A stretch of 10,882 nt of DNA from Hyphomonas sp. (GTDB lineage: Bacteria; Pseudomonadota; Alphaproteobacteria; Caulobacterales; Hyphomonadaceae), in assembly GCA_003486945.1 (NCBI GenBank), contig DNFL01000142.1:1-10882 (forward strand), given 5' to 3'. The notes beneath the pieces are model-generated. The model was given only the letters and a program-made list of their open reading frames with translations, ran no database searches and was not told the origin of the DNA. Positions 1-6,750 of this stretch are shown here, piece by piece. Position numbers and translations under genes: made by a program. Numbering within the stretch: the stretch's first letter is position 1; every line of letters starts with the position of its first letter.

Positions 1-1113
1 ATCAACGGCATGCTGACCTCGCTGGACCCGCATTCAAGCTATCTCGATCCGGAAGATTACCAGTCGCTGCAGGTGCAGACCTCCGGCGAATATGGCGGCC
101 TCGGCATAGAAGTGACGATGGAAGACGGCGCCGTGAAAGTGATTTCGCCGATGGACGGCACGCCGGCGGCTAGGGCCGGTATTCAGCCGGGCGACTTCAT
201 CACGGCGATCAACGGCAAGCCGATCCTCGGCCAGACGCTGAATGATGCGGTGAAGGAAATGCGCGGGCCGAAGGGCACCGAGATCGAAATCACGATCCTG
301 CGCGAAGGCATCGAGCCCTTCCAGGTGAAACTGGTGCGCGAAGTGATCCAGCAGAAATCCGTTACCTGGAGGCTGGAAGCCGGGGATATCGGTTATATCC
401 GCGTGGCCACGTTCAACGAGCGCACAGACCTGTTGCTTGAGGAAGCGCTGGACGGCCTCGGCCGCGGGCCGAAGGTGAAGGGTATCGTGCTCGACCTGCG
501 CAACAATGGCGGCGGATTGCTCGACCAGGCGGTGAAGGTTGCCGACCATTTCCTGTCGGGCGGCGAAGTCGTTTCGACACAGGGGCGGCGCCCGGTGGAC
601 ATCGCGCGGTTCAATGCAACGCGCGGCGAAGTGTTCAAGGGCGTGCCGATTGCGGTGCTGATCAATGGCGGCTCGGCTTCGGCTTCGGAAATTGTCGCGG
701 GCGCGCTGCAGGACCGGGAACGGGCCCTGGTTGTCGGCACGACGAGCTTCGGCAAGGGTTCTGTGCAATCGGTGATCCTGCTGAAGACGATCCCCGGTGC
801 CATCCGGCTGACGACGGCGCGCTATTACACGCCGGCGGGCCGGTCGATCCAGGCGCTGGGCATCGAGCCGGACGTGATGGTGACGCAGGTGCGCCTGACC
901 GAGGAAGAACTCGCCAAGATCCAGCGCTGGTCGGAAGCTGACCTGCCGCACGCTCTGGAGAACGAGAATGGCGAAGCCCGCAAGGCACTGCGCATGCCGG
1001 ACGAGCAACCGCCGGAAGGCTATGAAGGCGAAGACTACCAGCTCGAGACAGCGATCCGGCTGCTACGCGAAGGCCGGGCCCAGCCCTCCCGCCTCGCTAT
1101 GGCAAATGACTGA
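1..1113 (+). CDS. ctpA: C-terminal processing peptidase, S41 family (5' end outside window)
   Basis: Periplasmic serine protease of the CtpA/Prc type, which trims or degrades envelope proteins. The reading frame is open from base 1, so the signal peptide and true start lie upstream; residues below count from the Met at base 10. A PDZ domain spans about 26-100 (GGLGIEV..., PAARAGIQPGD). The S41 catalytic domain spans about 125-290. The expected Ser/Lys/Gln triad is visible as S224 (in GSASASE), K249 (in SFGKGSVQ) and Q253; the 25- and 4-residue spacings match CtpB. The motif LDLRNNGGGLLDQA (162-175) is typical. The C-terminal tail (about 320-367) is charged and ends SRLAMAND. The gene is followed by a deacetylase and rppH, an order common in alphaproteobacteria, where a murein-hydrolase activator (EnvC-like) often precedes ctpA. 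A role in cell-wall hydrolase control is inferred from that context. Gene identity is secure; the exact substrate is unknown. Confidence 0.95.
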   Translation: MNGMLTSLDPHSSYLDPEDYQSLQVQTSGEYGGLGIEVTMEDGAVKVISPMDGTPAARAGIQPGDFITAINGKPILGQTLNDAVKEMRGPKGTEIEITILREGIEPFQVKLVREVIQQKSVTWRLEAGDIGYIRVATFNERTDLLLEEALDGLGRGPKVKGIVLDLRNNGGGLLDQAVKVADHFLSGGEVVSTQGRRPVDIARFNATRGEVFKGVPIAVLINGGSASASEIVAGALQDRERALVVGTTSFGKGSVQSVILLKTIPGAIRLTTARYYTPAGRSIQALGIEPDVMVTQVRLTEEELAKIQRWSEADLPHALENENGEARKALRMPDEQPPEGYEGEDYQLETAIRLLREGRAQPSRLAMAND

Positions 1114-1253
1114 TCGTTAACCTTCTGGAAGGCCGGAAAGCCCGGATTTGCTGACCGCTGGTTACAGCGCGAGGACCAATTGTTTTCCTCCTGTTAACCC
1201 TGCCGGGTGATCTTCAGGGCTTGTCTTATCGCCCTGTTCAACGAGGTCATTCC

Positions 1254-2543
1254 ATGGGTCACCGGCGCGAGTCCGAGCCGTCTCCGCTCCGCACGGGCAT
1301 CGTGCACGCGGGTATGAGCCTTGCCGTTTTTGGCGGACTTGCCGCTTCGCTGGGCGCCGGCATCCATGTGGTGGCTGATCCGGACTCCGCAGGCCCGCGC
1401 CAGACGATTGCCCTGTTCGATACGGTCGACGATGTGCTTGAGCCGCAGACACGGGTCGCCTCGTATGACGATTTCGAAGACGCGGCCGACTTTGAGGATG
1501 TCCAGTCGCCGAGCCCGCTGCAGCTGGCGCTGACAGAACTGGAAGGCGAGGCAATGCGCATCGAAGTGACAGGCGGGCAGGGCGGCCCGGCAGTCACCGT
1601 GCGGGACGCAATCCGGATCAACGGGCAGATCGTGCGGCCGGGCGAGTCGCTGAGCCAGGTGCGCAGTGTCGGCACGCCGCAAAGCGCTTCGGTGCGCGTC
1701 GCCTCCGCTACGACGACGACTGCGGCGCCGGTGACCGCAAAGAAACCTGCGAGCAAGGCGCCGGCGGATGTGTACGCGCGCAGCTTCTCCAACGTTGATG
1801 GCCGCCCGATGGTGGGCCTCGTGATCGGCGGGCTCGGCATCAACGCGACGCAGACCCAACTCGCCATCGATGACCTGCCAGCGGAAGTGACCTTGTCCTT
1901 CGCGCTCGATTCCAAACGTCTCGACTATTGGATCAAGACAGCGCGCGCCGACGGGCATGAAGTGCTGATCGAAGTGCCCATGGAAGCGTATGACTACGGG
2001 CGCATGAAGATGCACCCGGACACGTTGCTGGCAGGCGCGGACGCCAAGTCGAACCTCGCCAAGCTTGACGCGATCCTGTCGCGCACGTCGGGATACTTCG
2101 GTGTCATCAATTATCAAGGCGCGAAGTTTGCCGCGAATGCCGAAGCGAGCAGCAGCGCGCTGCAGCGGCTTGCGGATCGCGGGCTCGCGTTCATTGATGA
2201 TGGCAGCATTGACCGCGCCGGGTTTACGGCGCCGGCGCGTACCAGCGGTGTTCGCTATGCCCGGGCCGCCGGTCCGGTCGATACGCGCCAGTCGCCCGAG
2301 GAAATCAACGCCGAACTGCTCGACCTCGAGACGCTGGCCCGTGAAAACGGCGCGGCTTTCGGTTCGGGCTATGCCTTCCCGGTGACTGTCGAGGCGGCGA
2401 AAGTGTGGATTTCGCAGCTACCGGAGAAGGGGCTCGTCCTGGCGCCGGTCTCCGCGATCACGCGGGAACGCACCGCGGCGTCCAGCAACCTTGAGGCGCG
2501 CACTGGCAGCCTTGGGCCGACTGGTCTAAATACGGGCGGGTGA
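1254..2543 (+). CDS. Divergent polysaccharide deacetylase family protein (YibQ/DUF610-like), membrane anchored
   Basis: A 429-residue protein with one N-terminal membrane segment (about 14-40, TGIVHAGMSLAVFGGLAA...), an acidic then Ala/Thr-rich linker (about 60-180), and a C-terminal deacetylase-fold domain (about 184-400, starting RPMVGLVIGGLGINATQTQ). In true deacetylases an Asp-Asp pair after the first strand binds metal; here it reads Gly-Gly (VIGGLG). As I recall this is normal for the alphaproteobacterial branch, so the protein may lack classical deacetylase activity. I chose the ATG at 1254 because GAGG at 1243-1246 lies 7 nt upstream; a TTG at 1221 in the same frame would add 11 residues but has no good Shine-Dalgarno. 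The stop overlaps the GTG start of rppH, so the two are probably coupled. Its position after ctpA suggests an envelope or cell-division role (inference). Family assignment is fairly sure; function is not. Confidence 0.88.
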   Translation: MGHRRESEPSPLRTGIVHAGMSLAVFGGLAASLGAGIHVVADPDSAGPRQTIALFDTVDDVLEPQTRVASYDDFEDAADFEDVQSPSPLQLALTELEGEAMRIEVTGGQGGPAVTVRDAIRINGQIVRPGESLSQVRSVGTPQSASVRVASATTTTAAPVTAKKPASKAPADVYARSFSNVDGRPMVGLVIGGLGINATQTQLAIDDLPAEVTLSFALDSKRLDYWIKTARADGHEVLIEVPMEAYDYGRMKMHPDTLLAGADAKSNLAKLDAILSRTSGYFGVINYQGAKFAANAEASSSALQRLADRGLAFIDDGSIDRAGFTAPARTSGVRYARAAGPVDTRQSPEEINAELLDLETLARENGAAFGSGYAFPVTVEAAKVWISQLPEKGLVLAPVSAITRERTAASSNLEARTGSLGPTGLNTGG

Positions 2544-3055
2544 CCCAGTCCAAGTTCGACTCCAGCCTTTATCGACCCAATGTCGGCCTCGCGATGTTCT
2601 CGAAGGCCGGGCATGTTTTCGTTGGCCGCAGGGTCAACGGGCGCGGGCCGTTCCAATGGCAGATGCCGCAGGGCGGCATCGATGAGGGCGAGAGCGCGCT
2701 GAAGGGTGCGCTGCGCGAACTCGAGGAAGAGATCGGCGTTCCGGAAAAACTGGTCGATGTGCTCGAGGAGACGCCGGACTGGCTGCACTACGAGTTTCCG
2801 CCAGACCTGAAGAAACGGCTGCCGGGACCCTATCTCGGGCAGAAGCAGAAATGGTTCGCGCTGCGCTTCAAGGGGTCTGACAGCGATGTGCGCCTTGACC
2901 GGCATACGCCGGAATTCGATGCTTGGCGCTGGGCGCCGCTTGAGGAAACGCCGGACTTGATCGTGCCGTTCAAGCGGCCGGTCTATATGGAAGTGTCGAT
3001 CCGCTTCCGCCGCTGGACGGAGCCGGTGCTGCCGGGCAAGGTGCCTCAGGGCTGA
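2540..3055 (+). CDS. rppH: RNA pyrophosphohydrolase (Nudix)
   Basis: A 171-residue cytosolic Nudix hydrolase. RppH removes pyrophosphate from the 5' triphosphate end of mRNAs and so starts RNase E-dependent decay; related enzymes also cleave dinucleoside polyphosphates. The Nudix box is complete at residues 45-67 (G45, E51, R59-E60, E63-E64, G66). It is preceded by FQWQMPQGG (38-46), close to the WQFPQGG signature of RppH/NudH. The WRWAPLEE-type segment (WRWAPLEETPDLIVPFKRPVY) near the end is also typical of the family. The start is GTG, overlapping the deacetylase stop as GTGA; the next downstream Met would cut into the fold, so GTG is the reasonable start. Translation probably depends on coupling to the upstream gene. 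Identity is secure. Confidence 0.93.
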   Translation: MTQSKFDSSLYRPNVGLAMFSKAGHVFVGRRVNGRGPFQWQMPQGGIDEGESALKGALRELEEEIGVPEKLVDVLEETPDWLHYEFPPDLKKRLPGPYLGQKQKWFALRFKGSDSDVRLDRHTPEFDAWRWAPLEETPDLIVPFKRPVYMEVSIRFRRWTEPVLPGKVPQG

Positions 3056-3071
3056 ACGCCGGGAGGGCTGC

Positions 3072-3734
3072 GTGCCGACATTGCTGATGATCCACGGGAT
3101 AGGGTGCGACGCGAGCGCCTGGGACCGGATGAAACCGATATTCGAGGCAGGCGGCTGGACCTGCGAAGCGGTCACGCTGTTCGCGGACCGGCGCGTGAAG
3201 ACGAACCCACCTGAAAGCCTGCCCGAGCTTGGGCTTGCAGATTATATCGACGCGGCCGCAGCCGAAGCGCAAAGGCTGGCGGCGCGGGACGGCGCGAAGC
3301 CGGCCGTGATGGGGCATTCGATGGGCGGTCTGATTGCGCAGGTGCTGGCAGAACGGGGCGAGGTGTCTAAGGCGGTGTTCCTGACGCCGGCCCAGACGAA
3401 GGACTGCGCGGCCATTGGCCTGCCGGTGGTGTGGACTTTCCTCAATGTGCTGCTGCAGCAGGACCGGAAGAAATCATACAAGATTTGGAAGTCCGGCTTT
3501 CGCTGGGGCGTGCTGAACCGCGTGCCGAAGACGCGCCATGAGGAAATCTATGCCGGGGCGCTGTACGATTCCGGCAAGGTGTACGGCGATATCAGCGATG
3601 GCATCACGGTTGACGAAGCGAAGGTGATGATCCCGACACTGACGATTGCGGCAAGCCATGACCGCGCGACCTTGCCGCAGGGCGTGCGCAAGGTGGCGGC
3701 GGACATTCTGGGCTGGCTGGCGGGCGCGCGATGA
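3072..3734 (+). CDS. Small alpha/beta hydrolase, possibly lacking its catalytic histidine
   Basis: A 220-residue alpha/beta-hydrolase-fold protein starting with GTG; GGGAGGG at 3061-3067 is a good Shine-Dalgarno 4 nt upstream. An oxyanion strand with IHGIGCDASAW (7-17) comes first. The nucleophile elbow is GHSMGG (81-86) with S83. The likely acid is D197 in TIAASHDRAT. After that the sequence goes straight from RKVAA into DILGWLAGAR and ends. In family members I recall, 25-30 residues lie between those two motifs and carry the catalytic His (often followed by W). No His occurs after H196. The gene sits 16 nt after rppH and its stop overlaps the next start (ATGATG), so it is expressed with the aminotransferase and sulfotransferase genes. 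The fold is sure; substrate and activity are unknown. Confidence 0.85.
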   Translation: MPTLLMIHGIGCDASAWDRMKPIFEAGGWTCEAVTLFADRRVKTNPPESLPELGLADYIDAAAAEAQRLAARDGAKPAVMGHSMGGLIAQVLAERGEVSKAVFLTPAQTKDCAAIGLPVVWTFLNVLLQQDRKKSYKIWKSGFRWGVLNRVPKTRHEEIYAGALYDSGKVYGDISDGITVDEAKVMIPTLTIAASHDRATLPQGVRKVAADILGWLAGAR

Positions 3735-4660
3735 TGGAAGACGAACATGCGGGCGTGCACGACTATGAGACCGACCCGCGCAATGCCGACATCCTGATTT
3801 CCGTCAACGGAGCATTGAAGCCGCGCAATGAAGCGGTCGTCTCGGTGTTCGATTCCGGCTATCTGCTGGGCGATGGTGTCTGGGAGGGCTTGCGGGTGAT
3901 GGAGGGCGGCGTCGCCTTCCTGCCGGAGCACCTGAAACGGCTCTATGCCGGGGCCAAGACCATCGACATGGATATCGCTCTGACGCCGGCAGAACTGACA
4001 GCGCGGCTGATGGACTGCCTGAAGGCGAACGGGATGCGCGACGGCGTGCACATCCGGCTGATGGTGACGCGCGGCATCAAGAAGACGCCCTATCAGGGGC
4101 CGCGGTTCACCATCGGCAAGGCGACCGTGGTGATCATTCCGGAATACAAGCGGCCGCTGGCGAAGGTGGCGTCGGCGGGTGTGAAACTGTTCACCGTGCA
4201 CCAGCGCCGGACCGGGCCGGCCGAGCAGGACCAGAAGCTCAATTCGCATTCGAAGCTGAACTGCATCCTTGCCTGTATCCAGGCCGACAAGGCGGGCGCA
4301 GATGAGGCCCTGATGCTGGACGCAGCAGGCTTCGTGGCGACCTGCAACTCGACGCATTTCTTTATCGTCCGGGACGGCGAAGTGTGGACGAGCCCGCCGG
4401 AATATTGCCTCGGCGGGATTACGCGCGGCAACATCCTGCGCGTCTGCCGGGAGGCGGGCATCCCGGCCTACGAGAAGCGCTTCTCGCTGTTTGATGTTTA
4501 CTCTGCAGATGAAGCCTTCATCACCGGCACATTTGCCGGGGTGACGCCGGTGCGAGACGTGGATGGGCGCACGATTGCATCCGTGGATGGACCGGTTTCG
4601 CAGCGCGTGCGTGAGCTTTACAAGGCGCTGCAGGCGCGCAGCCTGACGCCCATCGGATGA
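3731..4660 (+). CDS. Class IV PLP-dependent aminotransferase (BCAT/D-amino-acid transaminase/ADC-lyase superfamily)
   Basis: A 309-residue fold-type IV PLP enzyme. Early motifs are SVFDSGYLLGDGVWEGLRV (38-56) and LPEHLKRLYAGAK (64-76), the substrate-loop and phosphate-side region of the family. The Schiff-base lysine is most likely K175 in LNSHSKLNCILA. The C-terminal block CLGGITRGNILRVCREAG (226-243), then DEAFITGTFAGVTPV, matches BCAT-like enzymes. One position is odd: the usual Glu that hydrogen-bonds the PLP ring nitrogen (in motifs such as VAEGTGENIF) aligns with T204 here (VATCNSTHFF). Annotation pipelines would probably call it a branched-chain or D-amino-acid aminotransferase, but the real substrate cannot be read from sequence. 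The start overlaps the hydrolase stop (ATGA); a second ATG follows at 3734 and could be the true start. The stop overlaps the sulfotransferase start (ATGA). Family sure, substrate unknown. Confidence 0.92.
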   Translation: MMEDEHAGVHDYETDPRNADILISVNGALKPRNEAVVSVFDSGYLLGDGVWEGLRVMEGGVAFLPEHLKRLYAGAKTIDMDIALTPAELTARLMDCLKANGMRDGVHIRLMVTRGIKKTPYQGPRFTIGKATVVIIPEYKRPLAKVASAGVKLFTVHQRRTGPAEQDQKLNSHSKLNCILACIQADKAGADEALMLDAAGFVATCNSTHFFIVRDGEVWTSPPEYCLGGITRGNILRVCREAGIPAYEKRFSLFDVYSADEAFITGTFAGVTPVRDVDGRTIASVDGPVSQRVRELYKALQARSLTPIG

Positions 4661-5388
4661 CGGCGCCTGTGCGGATTGCGATGTGGTCCGGGCCGCGAAA
4701 CCTGTCGACCACGATGATGCGCAGCTTTGGCGCGCGGGCCGATACGGCGGTGGTGGACGAGCCGTTCTATGCGGCCTTCCTGCGCCGGACGGGCCTGCGT
4801 CATCCGATGACGGATGAAATCTTCGCGGCGCATGAGGCTGACCCGGAGAGGGTGGCAGCGATGCTGACCGGGCCGGTGCCAGGCGCCGCAGCGGTGTTCT
4901 ACCAGAAGCACATGATCCACCATATGGTGGACGGATTGCCGATGGACTGGCTGGGGCGTATCGAGCGCCACGTCATCCTCGTGCGTCATCCGGCGCGGGT
5001 AGTCGCGTCCTATACGCAGAAGATGGAAACCCTGTCGCTGGAGGCGATCGGTGTACCGCAGCAGGAAAAACTGTTTGCGGACCTAACGCAGATTTTTGGC
5101 GCGCCGCCGCCGGTGGTGGATGCGGACTGTATCCTTGCAGACCCGGAAGGCGTGCTGAAACAATTGTGCGTGCGCATCGGCATCAGCTGGGACAGCGCAA
5201 TGCTGAGCTGGCCACCGGGGCCGCGCGCCGAGGACGGCGCATGGGCGCCGCACTGGTATGATGCGGTGTGGAAGTCGACCGGTTTCGGCGCTGCGCCGGG
5301 GCCGGTGCCGGAGCTGAGCGGTGCAGCGGCGCAGACGGCAAAAGAGGCGCTCGCGGTGTACGAGCGCCTCCTCGAAGCCCATATCTGA
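4657..5388 (+). CDS. Sulfotransferase-like P-loop protein
   Basis: A 243-residue protein of the sulfotransferase superfamily, which usually transfers sulfate from PAPS. The 5'-phosphosulfate loop is recognisable as MWSGPRNLSTTMMRSF (9-24), then VVDEPFYAAFL (32-42). The 3'-phosphate site fits VILVRHPARVVASY (106-119), with R110 and S118 at the usual places. The C-terminal part has EDGAWAPHWYDAVWKSTGF (192-210). From memory, these blocks closely resemble the N-terminal domain of plant branched-chain-aminotransferase-like proteins 1/2, whose C-terminal domain is a class IV aminotransferase; here that partner is the overlapping upstream gene. Whether it uses PAPS or a different phosphorylated ligand is unknown. 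The 3' end of the gene also carries a terminator for the opposite strand (5340-5370). It converges with the next gene, with 10 bp between stops. Confidence 0.85.
   Translation: MTAPVRIAMWSGPRNLSTTMMRSFGARADTAVVDEPFYAAFLRRTGLRHPMTDEIFAAHEADPERVAAMLTGPVPGAAAVFYQKHMIHHMVDGLPMDWLGRIERHVILVRHPARVVASYTQKMETLSLEAIGVPQQEKLFADLTQIFGAPPPVVDADCILADPEGVLKQLCVRIGISWDSAMLSWPPGPRAEDGAWAPHWYDAVWKSTGFGAAPGPVPELSGAAAQTAKEALAVYERLLEAHI
5340..5370 (-). terminator. Intrinsic terminator for the minus strand, inside the sulfotransferase gene
   Basis: Positions 5344-5353 (GAGGCGCTCG) and 5361-5370 (CGAGCGCCTC) form a perfect 10-bp GC-rich stem with a 7-nt loop. Read on the minus strand the stem is followed at once by TTTT (5343-5340). 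It lies 29-59 nt beyond the stop of the small secreted-protein gene at 5399 and falls within codons of the convergent sulfotransferase. The T run is short, so efficiency is uncertain. Confidence 0.6.
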
Positions 5389-5398
5389 AGCGGGCGGC

Positions 5399-5731
5399 CT
5401 ACTCAGTTTTTGCGGTGACGTTGGCGGTGCCGGCGGAGCCTTGCGAAGTGGAGTAAGGGGTGGAGTGGCCGACGTCTTCGCCCCAGGTTTCGAAGGTGGC
5501 GCAGTTTTCCGCCTCGCCCATCATTGAGCAGATGGTGCGCGTGTCCTGATCCATCGTGTAGGCGACCGCGGGTCCGCCATTGAAGCTGACCGTGCCATCA
5601 TCGGAGAAGACCGCGACGACCTTGTCGGCGCCGCTGGCGGGAACGAATTCGACGGTTGTAGTTGCCGCCAGCGCGGGCAGCGCAAGGGCGGACATGAGGG
5701 CGAGGGTGAGGGTGGTTTTCAAGGCAGTCAT
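5399..5731 (-). CDS. Small secreted protein of unknown function
   Basis: A 110-residue protein from the ATG at 5731. It begins with a clear Sec signal peptide (about residues 1-23: ALKTTLTLALMSALALPALAA, cleavage near ALA-A). The mature part of about 87 residues is rich in Thr, Ser and Ala and acidic, with two cysteines (C68, C77: TICSMMGEAENC) that could form one periplasmic disulfide. I do not recognise a domain. The start is ambiguous. GGGAG directly abuts the ATG, which is too close for a normal Shine-Dalgarno; a TTG at codon 4 (5722-5720) lies 9 nt after GGGAG and would give the more typical signal peptide MKTTLTLALM. The gene lies downstream of folE with a hairpin terminator between them, so it probably has its own promoter. 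That the signal peptide is real is quite sure; function is unknown. Confidence 0.8.
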   Translation of the reverse strand: MTALKTTLTLALMSALALPALAATTTVEFVPASGADKVVAVFSDDGTVSFNGGPAVAYTMDQDTRTICSMMGEAENCATFETWGEDVGHSTPYSTSQGSAGTANVTAKTE

Positions 5732-5815
5732 CTCCCGGTGTGGTTCTTTGTGCTGAACTCTACTGTCGGCGTTGCTAGCAGGACTGCGCGCAGCGCAACA
5801 GACTTGAAATGCGAA

Positions 5816-5843
5816 GCGGCCCCCACATTGCTGTGAGGGCCGC
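5816..5843 (-). terminator. Hairpin terminator downstream of folE
   Basis: GCGGCCC (5816-5822) pairs with GGGCCGC (5837-5843). An inner CACA/TGTG stem (5824-5827/5832-5835) sits across a C/A mismatch and closes a TTGC tetraloop. It is 26 nt after the folE stop on the minus strand. The following bases read TTCGCATTTC, only moderately T-rich, so this may be a weak intrinsic terminator or an mRNA 3' stabiliser. Confidence 0.5.
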
Positions 5844-5868
5844 CAGTAGTGTGGAATGTGAACCGCGC

Positions 5869-6495
5869 TCAGACCGGCTGTTCGCACATGCGCAGGAAAC
5901 GGTTGCGCAGGTCGGCATCGGATTTGAAGACGCCGGTGAACTGGGTGGTGACCGTGGTGACGTGGCGGTGGTGGACGCCGCGGGTGGACATGCACTGATG
6001 CTCTGCCTCGATCAGCACGGCGGTGCCCATCGGCGCGAGGCTTTCGGTGATGGCGTCGCAGATCTGCGCGGTCATCGTTTCCTGCGTCTGCAGGCGCTTG
6101 GCGAAAATCTCGACGACGCGGGCGAGCTTCGAGATGCCGACAACGGCCTGCGACGGCTTATAGGCGACGAAGGCCTTGCCGAGGAAGGGCGCGATGTGGT
6201 GCTCGCAATGGCTCTCCACCTCGATATTGCGAAGGACCACAATGTCGTCATAGCCCTGCACATCCTCGAAGGTGCGGCTGAGATATTTGACCGGGTCCTC
6301 GCCGTATCCCTCGAACCATTCCTTGTAGGCGTTGACGACGCGCTTGGGCGTGTCGATCAGGCCTTCACGGGCGGGATCGTCGCCGGCCCAGGCGATGAGC
6401 GTGCGGACGGCTTCTTCAGCCTCTTCCTGGGTCGGGCGGCGGACGGAATCCGCGCGCAGGGGGTCGTTCTTGGGAGTGATGGCGTCCATGGCCAT
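5869..6495 (-). CDS. folE: GTP cyclohydrolase I
   Basis: A 208-residue cytosolic enzyme that converts GTP to 7,8-dihydroneopterin triphosphate, the first step toward tetrahydrofolate (and in some bacteria queuosine or biopterin). The zinc site is intact: C97 and H100 in SHCEHH (95-100) and C168 in EHQC (165-168); H99 and H166 match E. coli catalytic H112 and H179. It therefore belongs to the zinc-dependent type IA family. Other typical stretches are TPKRV (49-53), [20 protein letters not shown] (120-139) and [12 protein letters not shown] (172-183). The start at 6495 is preceded on the minus strand by AAGGA about 6 nt upstream, so it is favoured over the second ATG two codons later. Length is normal. 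It is transcribed divergently from the cysS leader. Identity is secure. Confidence 0.96.
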   Translation of the reverse strand: MAMDAITPKNDPLRADSVRRPTQEEAEEAVRTLIAWAGDDPAREGLIDTPKRVVNAYKEWFEGYGEDPVKYLSRTFEDVQGYDDIVVLRNIEVESHCEHHIAPFLGKAFVAYKPSQAVVGISKLARVVEIFAKRLQTQETMTAQICDAITESLAPMGTAVLIEAEHQCMSTRGVHHRHVTTVTTQFTGVFKSDADLRNRFLRMCEQPV

Positions 6496-6699
6496 TGGTT
6501 TTCCTTCACTGAGGGACGGGGGTCGAGCCGGGGCCGGGAAGGCACGGACTTAACGCCCGCCCGGAGTTGATACCCTCAGGGCGATACGGAGGAACATAAG
6601 GCCGGGCCCTGCCGGTTTCCAGAGGTTTCTACGGGGAAGGGGGCCGGATGGATGTGCACAATCTTGGCTTTCCCCGCGTCAAGTGGTAGGGGAGCGGCC
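6496..6699. other. Divergent intergenic region between folE and the cysS leader
   Basis: This stretch must hold the folE promoter (minus strand) and the cysS leader promoter (plus strand). I could not find a convincing -35/-10 pair for either; TTGATA at 6567-6572 has no matching -10 at normal spacing. A GGAGG at 6588-6592 is followed by no start codon. A 13-codon plus-strand ORF (6648-6689) begins 5-6 nt after GGAAGGGGG but has no distinguishing composition. Confidence 0.4.
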
Positions 6700-6750
6700 A
6701 TGAACCTGCCTGCGTTTACCCTTTCGTGCGGCTGCGGCTGTTGTTGCTGA
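6700..6750 (+). CDS. Cysteine-rich leader peptide upstream of cysS
   Basis: A 16-codon ORF reading MNLPAFTLSCGCGCCC then TGA; five of its last seven codons are Cys (TGC, TGC, TGT, TGT, TGC at 6727-6747). A strong Shine-Dalgarno, AGGGGAG (6688-6694), lies 5 nt before the ATG. The ORF ends 80 nt before the cysS start. A run of codons for the very amino acid charged by the downstream enzyme is the hallmark of ribosome-mediated attenuation, as in trpL, hisL and thrL. The peptide is too short to fold and its likely job is regulatory: when Cys-tRNA is scarce the ribosome stalls on the Cys run and changes the folding of the RNA that follows. The ORF and its composition are seen directly; regulation is inferred. 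I do not recall a described cysS leader peptide in this group. Confidence 0.75.
   Translation: MNLPAFTLSCGCGCCC

Noticed and set aside
34..1008. Long antisense open frame across ctpA
   Set aside because: Low-complexity Arg/His-rich translation typical of the shadow of a GC-rich gene; the sense strand is clearly a protease.
1116..1199. GTTAACC repeated at 1116-1122 and 1193-1199 between ctpA and the deacetylase
   Set aside because: Checked as a possible CtrA-like TTAA-N7-TTAA element, but the spacing does not fit and no promoter could be assigned.
1221..1253. TTG-initiated extension of the deacetylase by 11 codons
   Set aside because: The internal ATG at 1254 has GAGG 7 nt upstream, whereas the TTG has no good Shine-Dalgarno.
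5784..5793. Perfect 10-bp palindrome CTGCGCGCAG upstream of the secreted-protein gene
   Set aside because: Short GC palindromes are frequent in such DNA; no second copy or promoter context to support an operator.
5732..5995. N-terminal extension of the small secreted protein
   Set aside because: The extension is His/Pro/Arg-rich and runs into folE; the signal peptide near 5731 marks the real N-terminus.
6648..6689. Thirteen-codon ORF (MDVHNLGFPRVKW) with an SD-like GGAAGGGGG, ending just inside the Cys-leader Shine-Dalgarno
   Set aside because: No amino-acid bias linked to a nearby gene; purine-rich tracts are common in this GC-rich sequence.
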